From positions 1,550,001 to 1,614,000 of the forward strand of contig NZ_CP081943.1 of the NCBI RefSeq assembly GCF_020423045.1: a stretch of 64,000 bases of DNA, in the 5' to 3' direction. Shown here piece after piece: positions 33,579-42,720 of the stretch. Source of the stretch: Pseudomonas sp. MM213. Lineage in GTDB: Bacteria > Pseudomonadota > Gammaproteobacteria > Pseudomonadales > Pseudomonadaceae. Under the pieces are notes generated by a model. The model ran no database searches and was not told the DNA's origin. It was given only the letters and a program-made list of their open reading frames with translations. Within the stretch, counting starts at the first letter, position 1; every line of letters begins with the position of its first letter. The position numbers and the translations under genes are program-made.

Positions 33579-36185
33579 TCAGTTAACGGATGCGTTCTTC
33601 ATGCTTTCGATCAGAAGCTGTGGCAGCAAACCACCGCTGCGGAAGTAGCGGACGTCTTCGAAGGTATCCAGACGACTCACGACCGTGACGCGCTCTTTCT
33701 CACCACTCTCACGTTCGATCACCAGCGTGATTTTTGCGCCCGGCTGGAAGTCTGCGGTGATGCCTTCAACGCTGAATGTTTCACGTCCATTCAGGCCCAG
33801 ACTCTGACGAGAAACACCGCCCTCAAACTGCAACGGAAGAATGCCGAGGCCAGCCAGGTTGGTGCGGTGAATACGCTCGAAGCTTTCGGCCACGACCACA
33901 CGAACACCCAACAGACGGGGGCCCTTTGCAGCCCAGTCGCGCGAGGATCCACTTCCGTACTCCTTACCGGCGACAACGATCAGCGACTGCTTACGTTGTG
34001 CGTAGATCTCGGCGGCCTGGAAAATCGTGGTGACTTCTTTCTCGGGCAGAAGCAACGTCCACGGGCCCTCACGGCCATCTTCAAGCAGTTCGTTTTTCAA
34101 ACGAGGGCTTGCGAAGGTCGCACGCTGCGCCGCTTCATGGTTGCCACGACGCGTACCATAGGAGTTGAAGTCTGGTACTGCGATGCCATGCGATTGCAGG
34201 TATTGGCCCGCATCGCTTTCTGGAAGAATCGCGCCAGATGGCGAGATGTGGTCGGTGGTGATGTTGTCCGAGAGCATGGCCAACACACGCATGTTGCTGA
34301 GGTCTTTGGTGGTGTCTGTCGCAGTCACCGCTTCGCTCCAATATGGAGGTTTACGGATGTAAGTGCTGCTTTCTTGCCAGGCATATTGGTCGCTGACACC
34401 GGCGCGCAGATCGCTGGCGATCAAGCCTGCTTCACGCGGAACATCCTCGTAGGCCTTGTCGAACAAATCGGCAGTCAAATTATCTGCTTCGATTTGCGTC
34501 AGCTCCTCATCGCTCGGCCACAATTCGTGCAGGTAGACCGGTACGCCTTTGTCGTCGAGACCCAATGCGTCCTTTTCCGGGTCAATCAAGTAGGTGCCGG
34601 CAATCGCATAAGCGACGATCAACGGTGGCGACATGATGAAAACTTCGCGCGCCAGTGGGTGGACTCGGCCTTCAAAGTTACGGTTGCCTGAAGTCGCAGC
34701 CACAGTCTCCAACTTGCGAGCACGGATTTCGTCTTCGATTTCGGTGCTGAGCAACGGGCCGGACATACCGTTGCAGGTGGTGCAGCCATAGCCAACCAGG
34801 TTGAAACCTAAAGCGTCCAGATCTTCATTCAGGCCAGACCGCTCAAGATAGTCCGATACCACCATGGAGCCAGGAGCGAACGAGGTTTTCACCCAGGGGG
34901 CTCTCTTCAGTCCACGCTTGCGTGCGTTACGCGCAACCAGCCCCGCAGCGATTACTCCCCTTGGGTTGGAGGTGTTGGTGCAACTGGTAATGGCAGCGAG
35001 AACTATCGAGCCATTGTCCAGACCGGCAGGAAGATTGGTGGCAGGCGCCTTTTGTCCCAATACGATGCGTTGGTGTGGCTGCTTAGGCCCGGCTATCGAG
35101 CGTGCAACAGTGCTGAGATTGAGTGTTACGACACGGTTGTATTCAGCCTCGGCAAGACTGTCATGCCAGAGACCTTGTGCCCGCGCATACGCTTCCGTCA
35201 GTCCCGAAATCTGACCGCCACGCCCCGTCATACGCAAGTAATGCAGCGTCCGGTCATCAATTGCGAACATTGCTGCTGTTGCACCGAATTCCGGCGCCAT
35301 GTTCGACAAGGTTCCACGGTCTGCCAGTGATAGCTGTGGCACGCCCGGGCCAAAGAACTCAAGGAAGGAACCGATCACACCTGCATTACGAAGTTGTTCA
35401 GTCAACGCCAGTGCAATATCGGTCGCGAGGTAGCCTTGAGGCAATGTGCCTTCCAGGCGCACACCAACGATTTCCGGCAGGCGCAGCATCAGTGATTTGC
35501 CCAGCATCGCGGCTTCGGCCTCAATGCCGCCAACACCCCAGCCCAACACACCAATGGCGTTGATCATAGTGGTGTGGCTATCAGTACCTACCAACGTATC
35601 CGGGAAAGCCCATAGCTCGTCGCCACGGCGCTGAGTACCTACAACGGTGGTCAGACGCTCAAGGTTGATCTGGTGAAGGATGCCTTTGCCCGAGGGAATG
35701 ATGGAGAGATTGCTGAATGCCTTGTTACACCAGTCCAGGAACTGGAAACGCTCCGCATTGCGTTCACGCTCGATTGCCTCGTTATCAGCAAGAGCACTGG
35801 CATCGCCCCAGCGTTCGACGTTGAGCGAGTGATCCACAACGAGGTGGGTTGGGGTCACCGGGTTCACCAAGCGCGGATTACCACCTTTCTCCGCGACGGC
35901 ATCTCTCAAACCAGCGAGGTCTACGAGTGCTGGCGTACCCAGCAGATCCTGCAGCACAACCCGGGCCGGGCGGAACGGGATGTCGAATTCTTTGGAACGG
36001 GCACATATCACTTTAAGTGCGGCTTCAGGATCGCCCTCACCACGCAAAACGTTCTCGGCAAGAACTCGCAGGCTATAGGGCAGCCTGGCGTAGTCACCTC
36101 CCAGGTCAGTCACAACCCCCCGAATATCACTTACACGGTACTCGATGCCGTTGGCGGAAACGGTTCGACCCTTTGATTTAGGCAT
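33579..36185 (-). CDS. Aconitate hydratase, AcnA-like
   Basis: An 868-residue aconitase with the three cluster-binding cysteines: Cys402 in ITSCTNTSNPRG and Cys468/Cys471 in GYGCTTCNG. The middle (DTLVGTDSHTTMINAIGVLG, WGVGGIEAEAAMLG) is that of AcnA/IRP enzymes, not the AcnD of the methylcitrate cycle, even though PrpF usually partners AcnD. The C-terminal swivel domain has KEYGSGSSRDWAAKGP. It interconverts citrate, cis-aconitate and isocitrate. This is probably an accessory copy dedicated to the prpF/CitMHS locus rather than the TCA-cycle enzyme. Confidence 0.88.
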   Translation of the reverse strand: MPKSKGRTVSANGIEYRVSDIRGVVTDLGGDYARLPYSLRVLAENVLRGEGDPEAALKVICARSKEFDIPFRPARVVLQDLLGTPALVDLAGLRDAVAEKGGNPRLVNPVTPTHLVVDHSLNVERWGDASALADNEAIERERNAERFQFLDWCNKAFSNLSIIPSGKGILHQINLERLTTVVGTQRRGDELWAFPDTLVGTDSHTTMINAIGVLGWGVGGIEAEAAMLGKSLMLRLPEIVGVRLEGTLPQGYLATDIALALTEQLRNAGVIGSFLEFFGPGVPQLSLADRGTLSNMAPEFGATAAMFAIDDRTLHYLRMTGRGGQISGLTEAYARAQGLWHDSLAEAEYNRVVTLNLSTVARSIAGPKQPHQRIVLGQKAPATNLPAGLDNGSIVLAAITSCTNTSNPRGVIAAGLVARNARKRGLKRAPWVKTSFAPGSMVVSDYLERSGLNEDLDALGFNLVGYGCTTCNGMSGPLLSTEIEDEIRARKLETVAATSGNRNFEGRVHPLAREVFIMSPPLIVAYAIAGTYLIDPEKDALGLDDKGVPVYLHELWPSDEELTQIEADNLTADLFDKAYEDVPREAGLIASDLRAGVSDQYAWQESSTYIRKPPYWSEAVTATDTTKDLSNMRVLAMLSDNITTDHISPSGAILPESDAGQYLQSHGIAVPDFNSYGTRRGNHEAAQRATFASPRLKNELLEDGREGPWTLLLPEKEVTTIFQAAEIYAQRKQSLIVVAGKEYGSGSSRDWAAKGPRLLGVRVVVAESFERIHRTNLAGLGILPLQFEGGVSRQSLGLNGRETFSVEGITADFQPGAKITLVIERESGEKERVTVVSRLDTFEDVRYFRSGGLLPQLLIESMKNASVN

Positions 36186-36536
36186 TGGCTAATCCTCACA
36201 GGCTGTACGGGTAATGTTTTTGTGAGAACCATATTGCACTTTGTCACGATATAGATCAATGTTGATTTGTCCGAGTCATCTCAAACCCGAGATCGGACGT
36301 ACCCCAACCAACGATTTCTACTGTGCACAGTCGCTCCTCTGACGCAGCGCCCGGTTGGGTACGGTAGAAAAAATAAACATAAGAAAGTCGAGGCTCACCA
36401 TGATCAAGCTCACATGCCCCAGCTCCATCCTCACTCCCCTTTTTTTCGAGCCAGCCTCGACTTGATAACCATGGATCTGGAACAGCCACGCGGCTGACGA
36501 GAGCCACATACGTCTAATAAAAGTGGGAGTAGGACC
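36186..36536. other. Divergent promoter region of the tricarboxylate locus
   Basis: 350 bp between the divergent aconitase and CitMHS genes. It holds the TTGATCTATATC element at 36241-36260 on the minus strand; I see no gene. Confidence 0.6.
36241..36260 (-). promoter_or_regulatory. Shared promoter/operator element, copy 1
   Basis: Read on the minus strand: ATTGATCTATATCGTGACAA, 17 of 20 bases identical to 38981-39000. It contains TTGATC as a possible -35 with CAATAT 17 bp further on, and also resembles an imperfect Anr/Fnr box (TTGAT-N4-ATC). It lies 56 bp upstream of the aconitase ATG. Confidence 0.5.
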
Positions 36537-37853
36537 GTGTTAACAATCCTTGGTTTTTCAATGGTCATTTGTTTCATGTACCTGATCATGACAAAGCGCC
36601 TATCGGCGCTTATTGCGCTGATCCTGATACCTATCGTTTTCGCTTTGATCGGGGGCCATTACGCGGGCCTCGGCGGCATGATGCTCGACGGTGTAAAAAC
36701 CCTCGCACCAACGGGCGTGATGTTGACGTTTTCGATTCTTTACTTCGGCATCATGATCGACGCGGGGCTCTTTGACGGGCTCGTGCGCTTCATCTTGAAG
36801 CTGGTGAAAGGAGACCCACTGAAGGTTCTGGTGGGCACTGCCGTGCTGACGATGCTGGTATCCCTGGACGGCGACAGTTCAACCACTTACATGATCGCCT
36901 GTGCAGCGTTTCTGCCGCTTTACCAGCGATTGGGTATGAACGTGCTGGGTATGGTCTGCGTAGTGAATATCGCCAGCGGCATCATGAACATTTCACCCTG
37001 GGGTGGGCCAACAGCGCGCGCCGCTGCCGCCCTGCATGTCGATGCGCTTGAGATATTCCTACCGATGATTCCTGCCATGCTGATGGGGGCGGCCTGCCTC
37101 ATATTTACGGCCATTGTGCTGGGTCGCAAAGAGCGTGCCGCGCTCGGAGTGCTTCATCTCGAAGACTTTCACCATGGATCGATGGCTTTGGGGAATGGAT
37201 CGGCAGAAGAGTGTGACGTGCATCGCCGTCCGAAAATGTTCTGGCCAAACCTGATTCTCACACTCGCCTTGATCGCTTGCCTTGTCGCGGGGGCCATGCC
37301 AATCCAGGTGCTTTTCATGGTCGGTTTCGCACTGGCAATCATGATCAACTACCCAAGTATCGAACACCAAAAGGAACGTATCGCCTCCCATGCGTCGAAT
37401 GTGCTGGCCGTCACCGCGCTGATCTTTGCCGCCGGGATATTCACAGGCATCCTGTCTGGAACCGGCATGGTGGATGCGATGGCCAAAAGTTTGCTCACTG
37501 TCATTCCACACAGTTTCGGCCCGTTCCTGGCCGTATTCACAGCATTGGTCAGCATGCCGTTCACATTCTTCATGTCCAATGATGCGTTTTACTTCGGCAT
37601 TCTGCCCGTGATCGCACAGACAGCCGTTCAGTATGGAATCACGCCTCTTGAAATTGCCCGCGCCTCAGTGGTCGGCCAACCTGTCCATCTGCTGAGCCCG
37701 CTGGTACCGTCCCTGTACCTGTTGGTCGCATTGGCAAAAGTCGATCTGGGTGACCACCAGCGCTTCGCTCTCAAGTGGGCAATTTTTGCCAGCTTCGGCC
37801 TGCTCGCTGGTGGCCTGTTGTTCGGGGCGTTCCCCTTCTACCAAGTTCGATAA
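36537..37853 (+). CDS. CitMHS family tricarboxylate transporter
   Basis: A 438-residue inner-membrane protein with about eleven helices. The CitMHS pattern is clear: the N-terminal helices, SLDGDSSTTYMIACAAFLPL, IASGIMNISPWGGPTARAAA, and FMSNDAFYFGILPVIAQTA. The family imports citrate with Mg(II) or Ca(II) and protons. Given the divergent aconitase and prpF genes, its substrate may be trans-aconitate or citrate. It starts with GTG at 36537 behind GGGAG/AGGA. Confidence 0.88.
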   Translation: MLTILGFSMVICFMYLIMTKRLSALIALILIPIVFALIGGHYAGLGGMMLDGVKTLAPTGVMLTFSILYFGIMIDAGLFDGLVRFILKLVKGDPLKVLVGTAVLTMLVSLDGDSSTTYMIACAAFLPLYQRLGMNVLGMVCVVNIASGIMNISPWGGPTARAAAALHVDALEIFLPMIPAMLMGAACLIFTAIVLGRKERAALGVLHLEDFHHGSMALGNGSAEECDVHRRPKMFWPNLILTLALIACLVAGAMPIQVLFMVGFALAIMINYPSIEHQKERIASHASNVLAVTALIFAAGIFTGILSGTGMVDAMAKSLLTVIPHSFGPFLAVFTALVSMPFTFFMSNDAFYFGILPVIAQTAVQYGITPLEIARASVVGQPVHLLSPLVPSLYLLVALAKVDLGDHQRFALKWAIFASFGLLAGGLLFGAFPFYQVR

Positions 37854-37896
37854 AACAGGCGCTCGGAGCAACACAAACCTCGGCAGAGGCAAAAAA

Positions 37897-38858
37897 ATGG
37901 TCTCTGCCGTTAAGCTTACCGACACGCTAGAATGGCGATTCCATGGTCAGCTCTATTTGGTTCTCGATCCAATGCCTCTAAGTCCTCTGCAAGCACGCAT
38001 TGCGCGTGACATTGTTTCTCACGTGCGTCGTGAACGCTTCGATATAGGACATCACCTGGTCGAGTCACAGCTGGCGGCAACGCTTAACGTTTCACGTACT
38101 CCAATCAAGTTTGCCATGGGCCATTTGGTCGAAAAGGGCATGCTCACATACGACCGAAATCGAGGCTTTTTCTAGCCCGCTCCAGCGACGATCTAGTAGA
38201 CCTCGCCTCGGAAGTCATGGAGAGCAGTGACGATCCGCTCTACCTGAAGTTTGCCGAATTACGTCTCAGCCGACAGCTTCCCGAACTGTTTACCGAGATT
38301 GAGTTCATGCGTCGGTTTGATGTGTCTCGGGCAGCGCTGAGAGCGGTTCTCTCACGCATCCAGCAGGAAGGATGGATTGAACAACGCGCGGGTCAAGGAT
38401 GGCGGCTTCTGCCCATGATCGATTCAGTCGAGGCGTATGAAGAAAGCTATTCATTCCGCGCAACCATCGAGCCCTCTGGCCTGCTCTCACCCACATTTCA
38501 AATAGATCGTGAAACGCTTGCTACCTGTCGCAAACAACAGGAGTTCATTGCCAACGGTGGTTACCTGACTATGACTCCTCAGGAGCTGTTTGAGGCGAAC
38601 TCACTGTTTCACGAGACACTGGCGGCGTGCTCCGGCAATCGCTTCCTGCATCAAACCGTCCGCCGTCTCGACCAATTGCGTCGACTGGTAGAATACCGTC
38701 AAGCCAGCACACGAGCCCCACGCAAAGGCCAGGCGGAAGAGCATCTCGCGATCCTCGACTGCCTGGAACGAGGGGACCGGCTGGCAGCAGCAGACCAGAT
38801 GCGCAGACACCTGGAGCAGGCCCGACGTAAAAAAGTAGATCCTTCTCTGTTCGAATAA
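37897..38858 (+). pseudogene. GntR-type regulator with two winged helices, broken by a one-base frameshift
   Basis: Frame 1 (37897-38175) encodes an N-terminal GntR winged helix: LSPLQARIARDIVSHVRRER, HHLVESQLAATLNVSRTPIK. It stops with TAG at 38173 just after RGFF. Frame 2 (open from before 38217 to 38858) continues with a second winged helix (FTEIEFMRRFDVSRAALRAV) and an FCD effector domain (ELFEANSLFHETLAACSGNR). Adding one T to the five-T run at 38167-38171 would join them as RGFFLARSSDDLVDLASEVM. So the gene is inactivated, uses frameshifting, or holds a sequencing error. It lies 43 bp after the CitMHS gene and is probably its regulator. Confidence 0.8.
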
Positions 38859-39237
38859 CCCCCTGCCCTCCTCACTTCATGCCAAGTGCGACCTCACAGG
38901 TCGCGCTCGCTTACCCCTTCCTGACTTTTGCCAAACGATAGCCTCTAGCTAATCGTCGGTTTCAGGCCCCCAAAACACAGATTGATCTATATCACTACAA
39001 AGACCATTTATAATTCAAGCAGAGCGAGTACTGGCTAACGTGTCCGCTTGAACACAACCTCACTAGCCGGCGCATCGACCAAGGACAGCCAGACGGCTTT
39101 TATCAGGGGGGCTTGGGAGCCAATAACAAGAGACATGAAAAACCAACGGTATACACTGCTTCGCTTGGTTCCTCATCGAAAAACGAGTCGGTCGGGAGCA
39201 ATCAAGGTGTAGTAAATTTTAATGTTCGGGAGCAAGC
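38859..39237. other. Intergenic stretch upstream of the LysR gene
   Basis: 379 bp without a gene. The only features I see are the shared element at 38981 and a TATAAT box; the last 200 bp before the LysR ATG show nothing recognisable. Confidence 0.6.
38981..39014 (+). promoter_or_regulatory. Shared promoter/operator element, copy 2, with TATAAT
   Basis: ATTGATCTATATCACTACAA (38981-39000) repeats the element upstream of the aconitase gene. TTGAT-CTAT-ATCAC fits the Anr/Fnr consensus at nine of ten positions. A perfect TATAAT lies at 39009-39014, though the spacing to TTGATC is 21 bp; CATTTA at 39005 would give 17. Confidence 0.5.
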
Positions 39238-40155
39238 ATGAGCGGATTCAACGACTATCGTCTCCCTTCTCTCGATGCCCTATTGGCATTCGAGGCCGCA
39301 GCACAGATGGAGTCTTTTGATCGAGCCGCTGAGTCATTATCGGTTACCAGCAGCGCGCTCAGAAAGCGCGTATCGGGCTTAGAGCAGCTTCTCGGTGTAC
39401 TACTGTTTAATCGCCTCGGCGGTACCGTGACACTCACCGCTCAGGGCCAAGCCTATCTTGAACAGATCACCCCGATACTAGAACAGTTGGTCGCAATCCC
39501 AATGCATAACCGCCTGACCCAGCGAAAGCAGCGGCTCACCATCTGCTGTCCACCGACCTTCGCTCGCCAAATTCTAATTCCTCGTCTTCCAGAGCACAGC
39601 GCGGCGCACCCGAACATAGATCTGCAAATTCAACTCTCGGCGCCTCTGGCACGTAGCATCGGCGGTACATGGGATATCAATATCAGTGGCGATAGCGCCA
39701 AGGTAGAACCAGAGCACCGACTGCTGGACGAGCAACTGCAGCCCCTGGCAGCACCAGACTTGCTTACCAGGTTCGGCTCGCTGCATTTGCTTGACGATAT
39801 TTCCCGGCTCCCCCTGCTACGCTCACCGCTGGAGCCTTGGCGTCCTTGGTTGAATGAGGCCCAACTGGATCTGCCAGAACCTCATGTGGGTCCAGTGTTA
39901 CTCGACCTGGGCATGATGTTGGAAACAGCAGCGAACGGCCAAGGGGTGGTACTTGCTCGGCCATCGCTGGCTCGGTCGTGGTTGGCTGATGGCAGGTTGG
40001 TACCCTTAGGCAAGATTCGTAGCAAACCATCTTTTCACTATGAAGTGAGCGTACTTCAACCTTCGGTAGCGGCCGATGCGTTCGTAGCCTGGCTCAAGCA
40101 AATTTGTTGCGAGGCGGTATCCAGCGCCCAGATGCAATTGGAGCACTCGCTCTAA
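39238..40155 (+). CDS. LysR family transcriptional regulator, GcvA-like
   Basis: A 305-residue regulator of the GcvA/AmpR-like LysR group. It starts YRLPSLDALLAFEAAAQMES and continues with the HTH (ESLSVTSSALRKRVSGLEQLLG) and the FNRLGGTVTLTAQGQAYL wing. The effector domain follows. It is 94 bp upstream of the FMN oxidase gene on the same strand and likely controls it and the transporter operon. Confidence 0.87.
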   Translation: MSGFNDYRLPSLDALLAFEAAAQMESFDRAAESLSVTSSALRKRVSGLEQLLGVLLFNRLGGTVTLTAQGQAYLEQITPILEQLVAIPMHNRLTQRKQRLTICCPPTFARQILIPRLPEHSAAHPNIDLQIQLSAPLARSIGGTWDINISGDSAKVEPEHRLLDEQLQPLAAPDLLTRFGSLHLLDDISRLPLLRSPLEPWRPWLNEAQLDLPEPHVGPVLLDLGMMLETAANGQGVVLARPSLARSWLADGRLVPLGKIRSKPSFHYEVSVLQPSVAADAFVAWLKQICCEAVSSAQMQLEHSL

Positions 40156-40249
40156 CGGAAAAAAACGCCTAGATGACGCGCATTTTTTTCCCCGCCCACT
40201 CGCTCCATAACCGCTAGCATCCCCATCAATGTTTTTGGGGAGTGGCCGT

Positions 40250-41404
40250 ATGACCATCATTACTTGCGTAGAAGATCTTCGCCTGTTAGCTCAGCGGCGT
40301 GTGCCGAGAATGTTCTATGACTATGTCGACACGGGCTCCTGGACTGAGAGCACTTATCAAGAAAACGAAAGTGACTTTGCGCGGATCAAGTTCCGTCAGC
40401 GGGTAGCGCGCAACATCGAAAACCGCTCACTGAAAGCCAAGATGCTTGGAATCGACATGGCAATGCCAGTCGCTATCGCCCCGACCGGGCTCGCTGGCAT
40501 GATGCACGCCGACGGTGAAATTCTTGCGGCTCGGGCTGCAGCATCGGCGGGCATTCGCTACACCTTATCGACCGTCAGCATTTGCTCGCTGGAGGATATT
40601 GCTGATGAGGTGGGATCCCCTTTCTGGTTCCAGTTGTACATCATGCGTGACCGTGACTTTATCGGCCGCTTGATTGATAGAGCAAAAGCCGCAGGTTGTG
40701 ATGCACTGGTGCTTACTCTTGATCTGCAACTCAGCGGCCAGAGGCACAAAGACCTGAAAAACGGTCTGAGCACCCCTCCTCGGCCAACCCCTGCAAATAT
40801 CCTGAACATGCTGAGCAAACCCCGCTGGATCAAAGGAATGCTCGGCACCCGCCGACACCACTTCGGCAACATCATGGGGCACGTCAAAGGCGTCGATGAC
40901 CTGAGCCAGCTTGCTGAGTGGACGTATGATCAATTCGACCCGAGCCTATGCTGGGACGACATTGCCTGGGTCAAGCAGCGCTGGGGTGGAAAACTAGTAT
41001 TGAAAGGCATTCTGGATGTAGAGGATGCGCGAATGGCAGTCAAGGTCGGTGCCGATGCACTCATCGTGAGTAATCATGGCGGACGTCAACTCGATGGTGC
41101 ACCTTCGAGCATCAAGATGCTGCCGGCCATTGTTGACGCAGTAGGCAACCAGGTCGAAGTCTGGCTCGATAGCGGTATCCGCAGCGGACAGGACGTGATC
41201 AAGGCACTGGCTCTTGGCGCCAAAGGCACTCTAATCGGTAGAGCCCACCTATACGGCCTTGGTGCATCTGGGGAAAAGGGTGTTCGGCAAACACTGGAGA
41301 TCATTGCCAAAGAGATGGATCTTACAATGGCACTTTGTGGCTATACCGACATCAGCCAAATCAATCACAACATTCTGTTGCCTGGTAGCTACCCGACGCC
41401 ATAA
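40250..41404 (+). CDS. FMN-dependent alpha-hydroxy-acid oxidase/dehydrogenase
   Basis: A 384-residue flavoenzyme of the glycolate oxidase / lactate / mandelate dehydrogenase family. Visible are RMFYDYVDTGSWTE (FMN-site Tyr region), AIAPTGLAGMMHADGEILAA, the TLDLQLSGQRHKDLKNG loop, LVLKGILDVEDA (catalytic-site Lys) and the signature SNHGGRQLDGAPSS with the catalytic His and Arg. It oxidises an L-2-hydroxy acid to the 2-keto acid, using oxygen or the respiratory chain. Start chosen at ATG 40250 behind GGGGAG. The transporter genes that follow suggest a substrate taken up from outside. Confidence 0.9.
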   Translation: MTIITCVEDLRLLAQRRVPRMFYDYVDTGSWTESTYQENESDFARIKFRQRVARNIENRSLKAKMLGIDMAMPVAIAPTGLAGMMHADGEILAARAAASAGIRYTLSTVSICSLEDIADEVGSPFWFQLYIMRDRDFIGRLIDRAKAAGCDALVLTLDLQLSGQRHKDLKNGLSTPPRPTPANILNMLSKPRWIKGMLGTRRHHFGNIMGHVKGVDDLSQLAEWTYDQFDPSLCWDDIAWVKQRWGGKLVLKGILDVEDARMAVKVGADALIVSNHGGRQLDGAPSSIKMLPAIVDAVGNQVEVWLDSGIRSGQDVIKALALGAKGTLIGRAHLYGLGASGEKGVRQTLEIIAKEMDLTMALCGYTDISQINHNILLPGSYPTP

Positions 41405-41831
41405 CGAACACATCAAAATTGCTTTTTTTGTATCGTTACGGTGAAAACTTTTTCATCCATTTTACAGCACTGGGTAATTCTCCGAGCTTTCAACTGAAGC
41501 GACTTTAGTTTACTCCTCGGCATTTCTCTAAAGAGGATAAAAATTATTTCGATCATGAAACTCAGCGCAATCACCTTATCAATTTCAAGAATATAAGCTC
41601 ACGGCTAATTTTAAGAAGTGATTTAGACATACGAAAAACAGACTCCCAGGGAAGTAATCTTAACAGCAAACGGAATATTAGTTTCTGGAGTACCACGCAC
41701 ATCGAATGGGTTGGTACTCAGAAAAACAAAAACAATAAACACTCGAGGACAATGCCCTTCCTTTTTATAGGCAAGCATTGCTACGTCTTATTCCTGCCCG
41801 CAAAAATCCCACTCTACAAAGGAGTCACGTA
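41405..41831. other. AT-rich intergenic stretch before the ABC transporter operon
   Basis: 427 bp without a gene. It is A/T-rich; an A/C-rich run (AAAAACAAAAACAATAAACA) around 41721-41740 resembles Hfq/Crc catabolite-control targets, but lies about 90 bp before the start codon. Promoters are likely here. Confidence 0.5.
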
Positions 41832-42614
41832 ATGAGAAAAACTTCACTTATTGGTGCCATGGCACTGTCTCTGATATCACCATTGATTGCCATGGCCGAT
41901 GGCACGCCCCCTCTGCGCATAGGTATCGAGGCAGCTTACCCCCCCTTCGCCTACAAGACTTCGGAAGGCAAGATAACCGGCTTCGACTACGACATAGGGA
42001 ACGCCCTATGCGAAGAAATGAAGGTCAAGTGCCAATGGATAGAGCAAGAGTTCGACGGTCTTATTCCTGCTCTTAAAGTCCGTAAGTTCGATGCCGTGCT
42101 GTCATCGATAAGCATCACTGAAGAACGTCTCAAGTCGGTGGACTTCACTGATAAATATTACAATACCCCGGCTCGCCTAGCGATGAAAGAAGGTGCCGTG
42201 ATCAACAATCCATTGACTGATCTGAAAGGCAAGAAAGTCGGTGTGCAACGTGCGTCAACCTTTGATCGCTACGCAAGCCAAGTCCTGGTTCCTGCCGGTG
42301 TGGAAGTGGTGCGTTACAGCTCGCAGAACGAGGTCTTTTTAGACTTGGCCGCAGGACGCTTAGACGCCACTCTGGCGGATGCGGTGAACATCAATAATGG
42401 CTTTCTGAAGACCGACGCCGGCAAAGGCTTCGCTTTGGCAGGCCCGGCCTTCACTGACAAGAATTACTTCGGTGAGGGTAAAGGTATTGCTGTGCGCAAG
42501 GGAGATAAGGTCTTGGCTGAAAAGATCTCCACAGCCATTGCAGCCATCCGGACTAATGGCAAGTATAAAGTAGTCCAGGATAGATACTTCCAGTTCGACG
42601 TCTTTGGCGACTAA
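41832..42614 (+). CDS. Periplasmic amino-acid-type binding protein (HisJ/ArgT family)
   Basis: A 260-residue exported binding protein. The signal peptide ([20 protein letters not shown]) is followed by [60 protein letters not shown] and [13 protein letters not shown], the usual order of the polar amino-acid binding family close to HisJ, LAO and octopine/nopaline binders. It captures the transported solute in the periplasm. AAAGGAG precedes the ATG at 41832. A stem-loop separates it from the permease genes, which commonly raises the level of the binding protein. Confidence 0.9.
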   Translation: MRKTSLIGAMALSLISPLIAMADGTPPLRIGIEAAYPPFAYKTSEGKITGFDYDIGNALCEEMKVKCQWIEQEFDGLIPALKVRKFDAVLSSISITEERLKSVDFTDKYYNTPARLAMKEGAVINNPLTDLKGKKVGVQRASTFDRYASQVLVPAGVEVVRYSSQNEVFLDLAAGRLDATLADAVNINNGFLKTDAGKGFALAGPAFTDKNYFGEGKGIAVRKGDKVLAEKISTAIAAIRTNGKYKVVQDRYFQFDVFGD

Positions 42615-42631
42615 TTACTTCCCCTTGGTAA

Positions 42632-42667
42632 TGGCGCAACTCTCAACTTAGTGATTGCGCCACTTTT
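42632..42667 (+). terminator. Stem-loop between binding-protein and permease genes
   Basis: TGGCGCAA (42632-42639) and TTGCGCCA (42655-42662) followed by CTTTTT. It looks like a partial terminator or a 3' stabiliser within the operon. Confidence 0.65.
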
Positions 42668-42720
42668 TCGTTGAATTGGCAGCGCCCGATATCTCAGAGC
42701 GCGTTTTAAGGACTTGAATC

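Noticed and set aside
33579..36185. Naming the aconitase AcnD because it sits beside prpF
   Set aside because: The DTLVGTDSHTTMINAIGVLG region follows AcnA rather than the AcnD pattern, and no methylcitrate genes are present.
41721..41740. Hfq/Crc catabolite-control target
   Set aside because: The A-rich run fits the motif loosely but is about 90 bp before the start codon, whereas such targets usually overlap the ribosome site.
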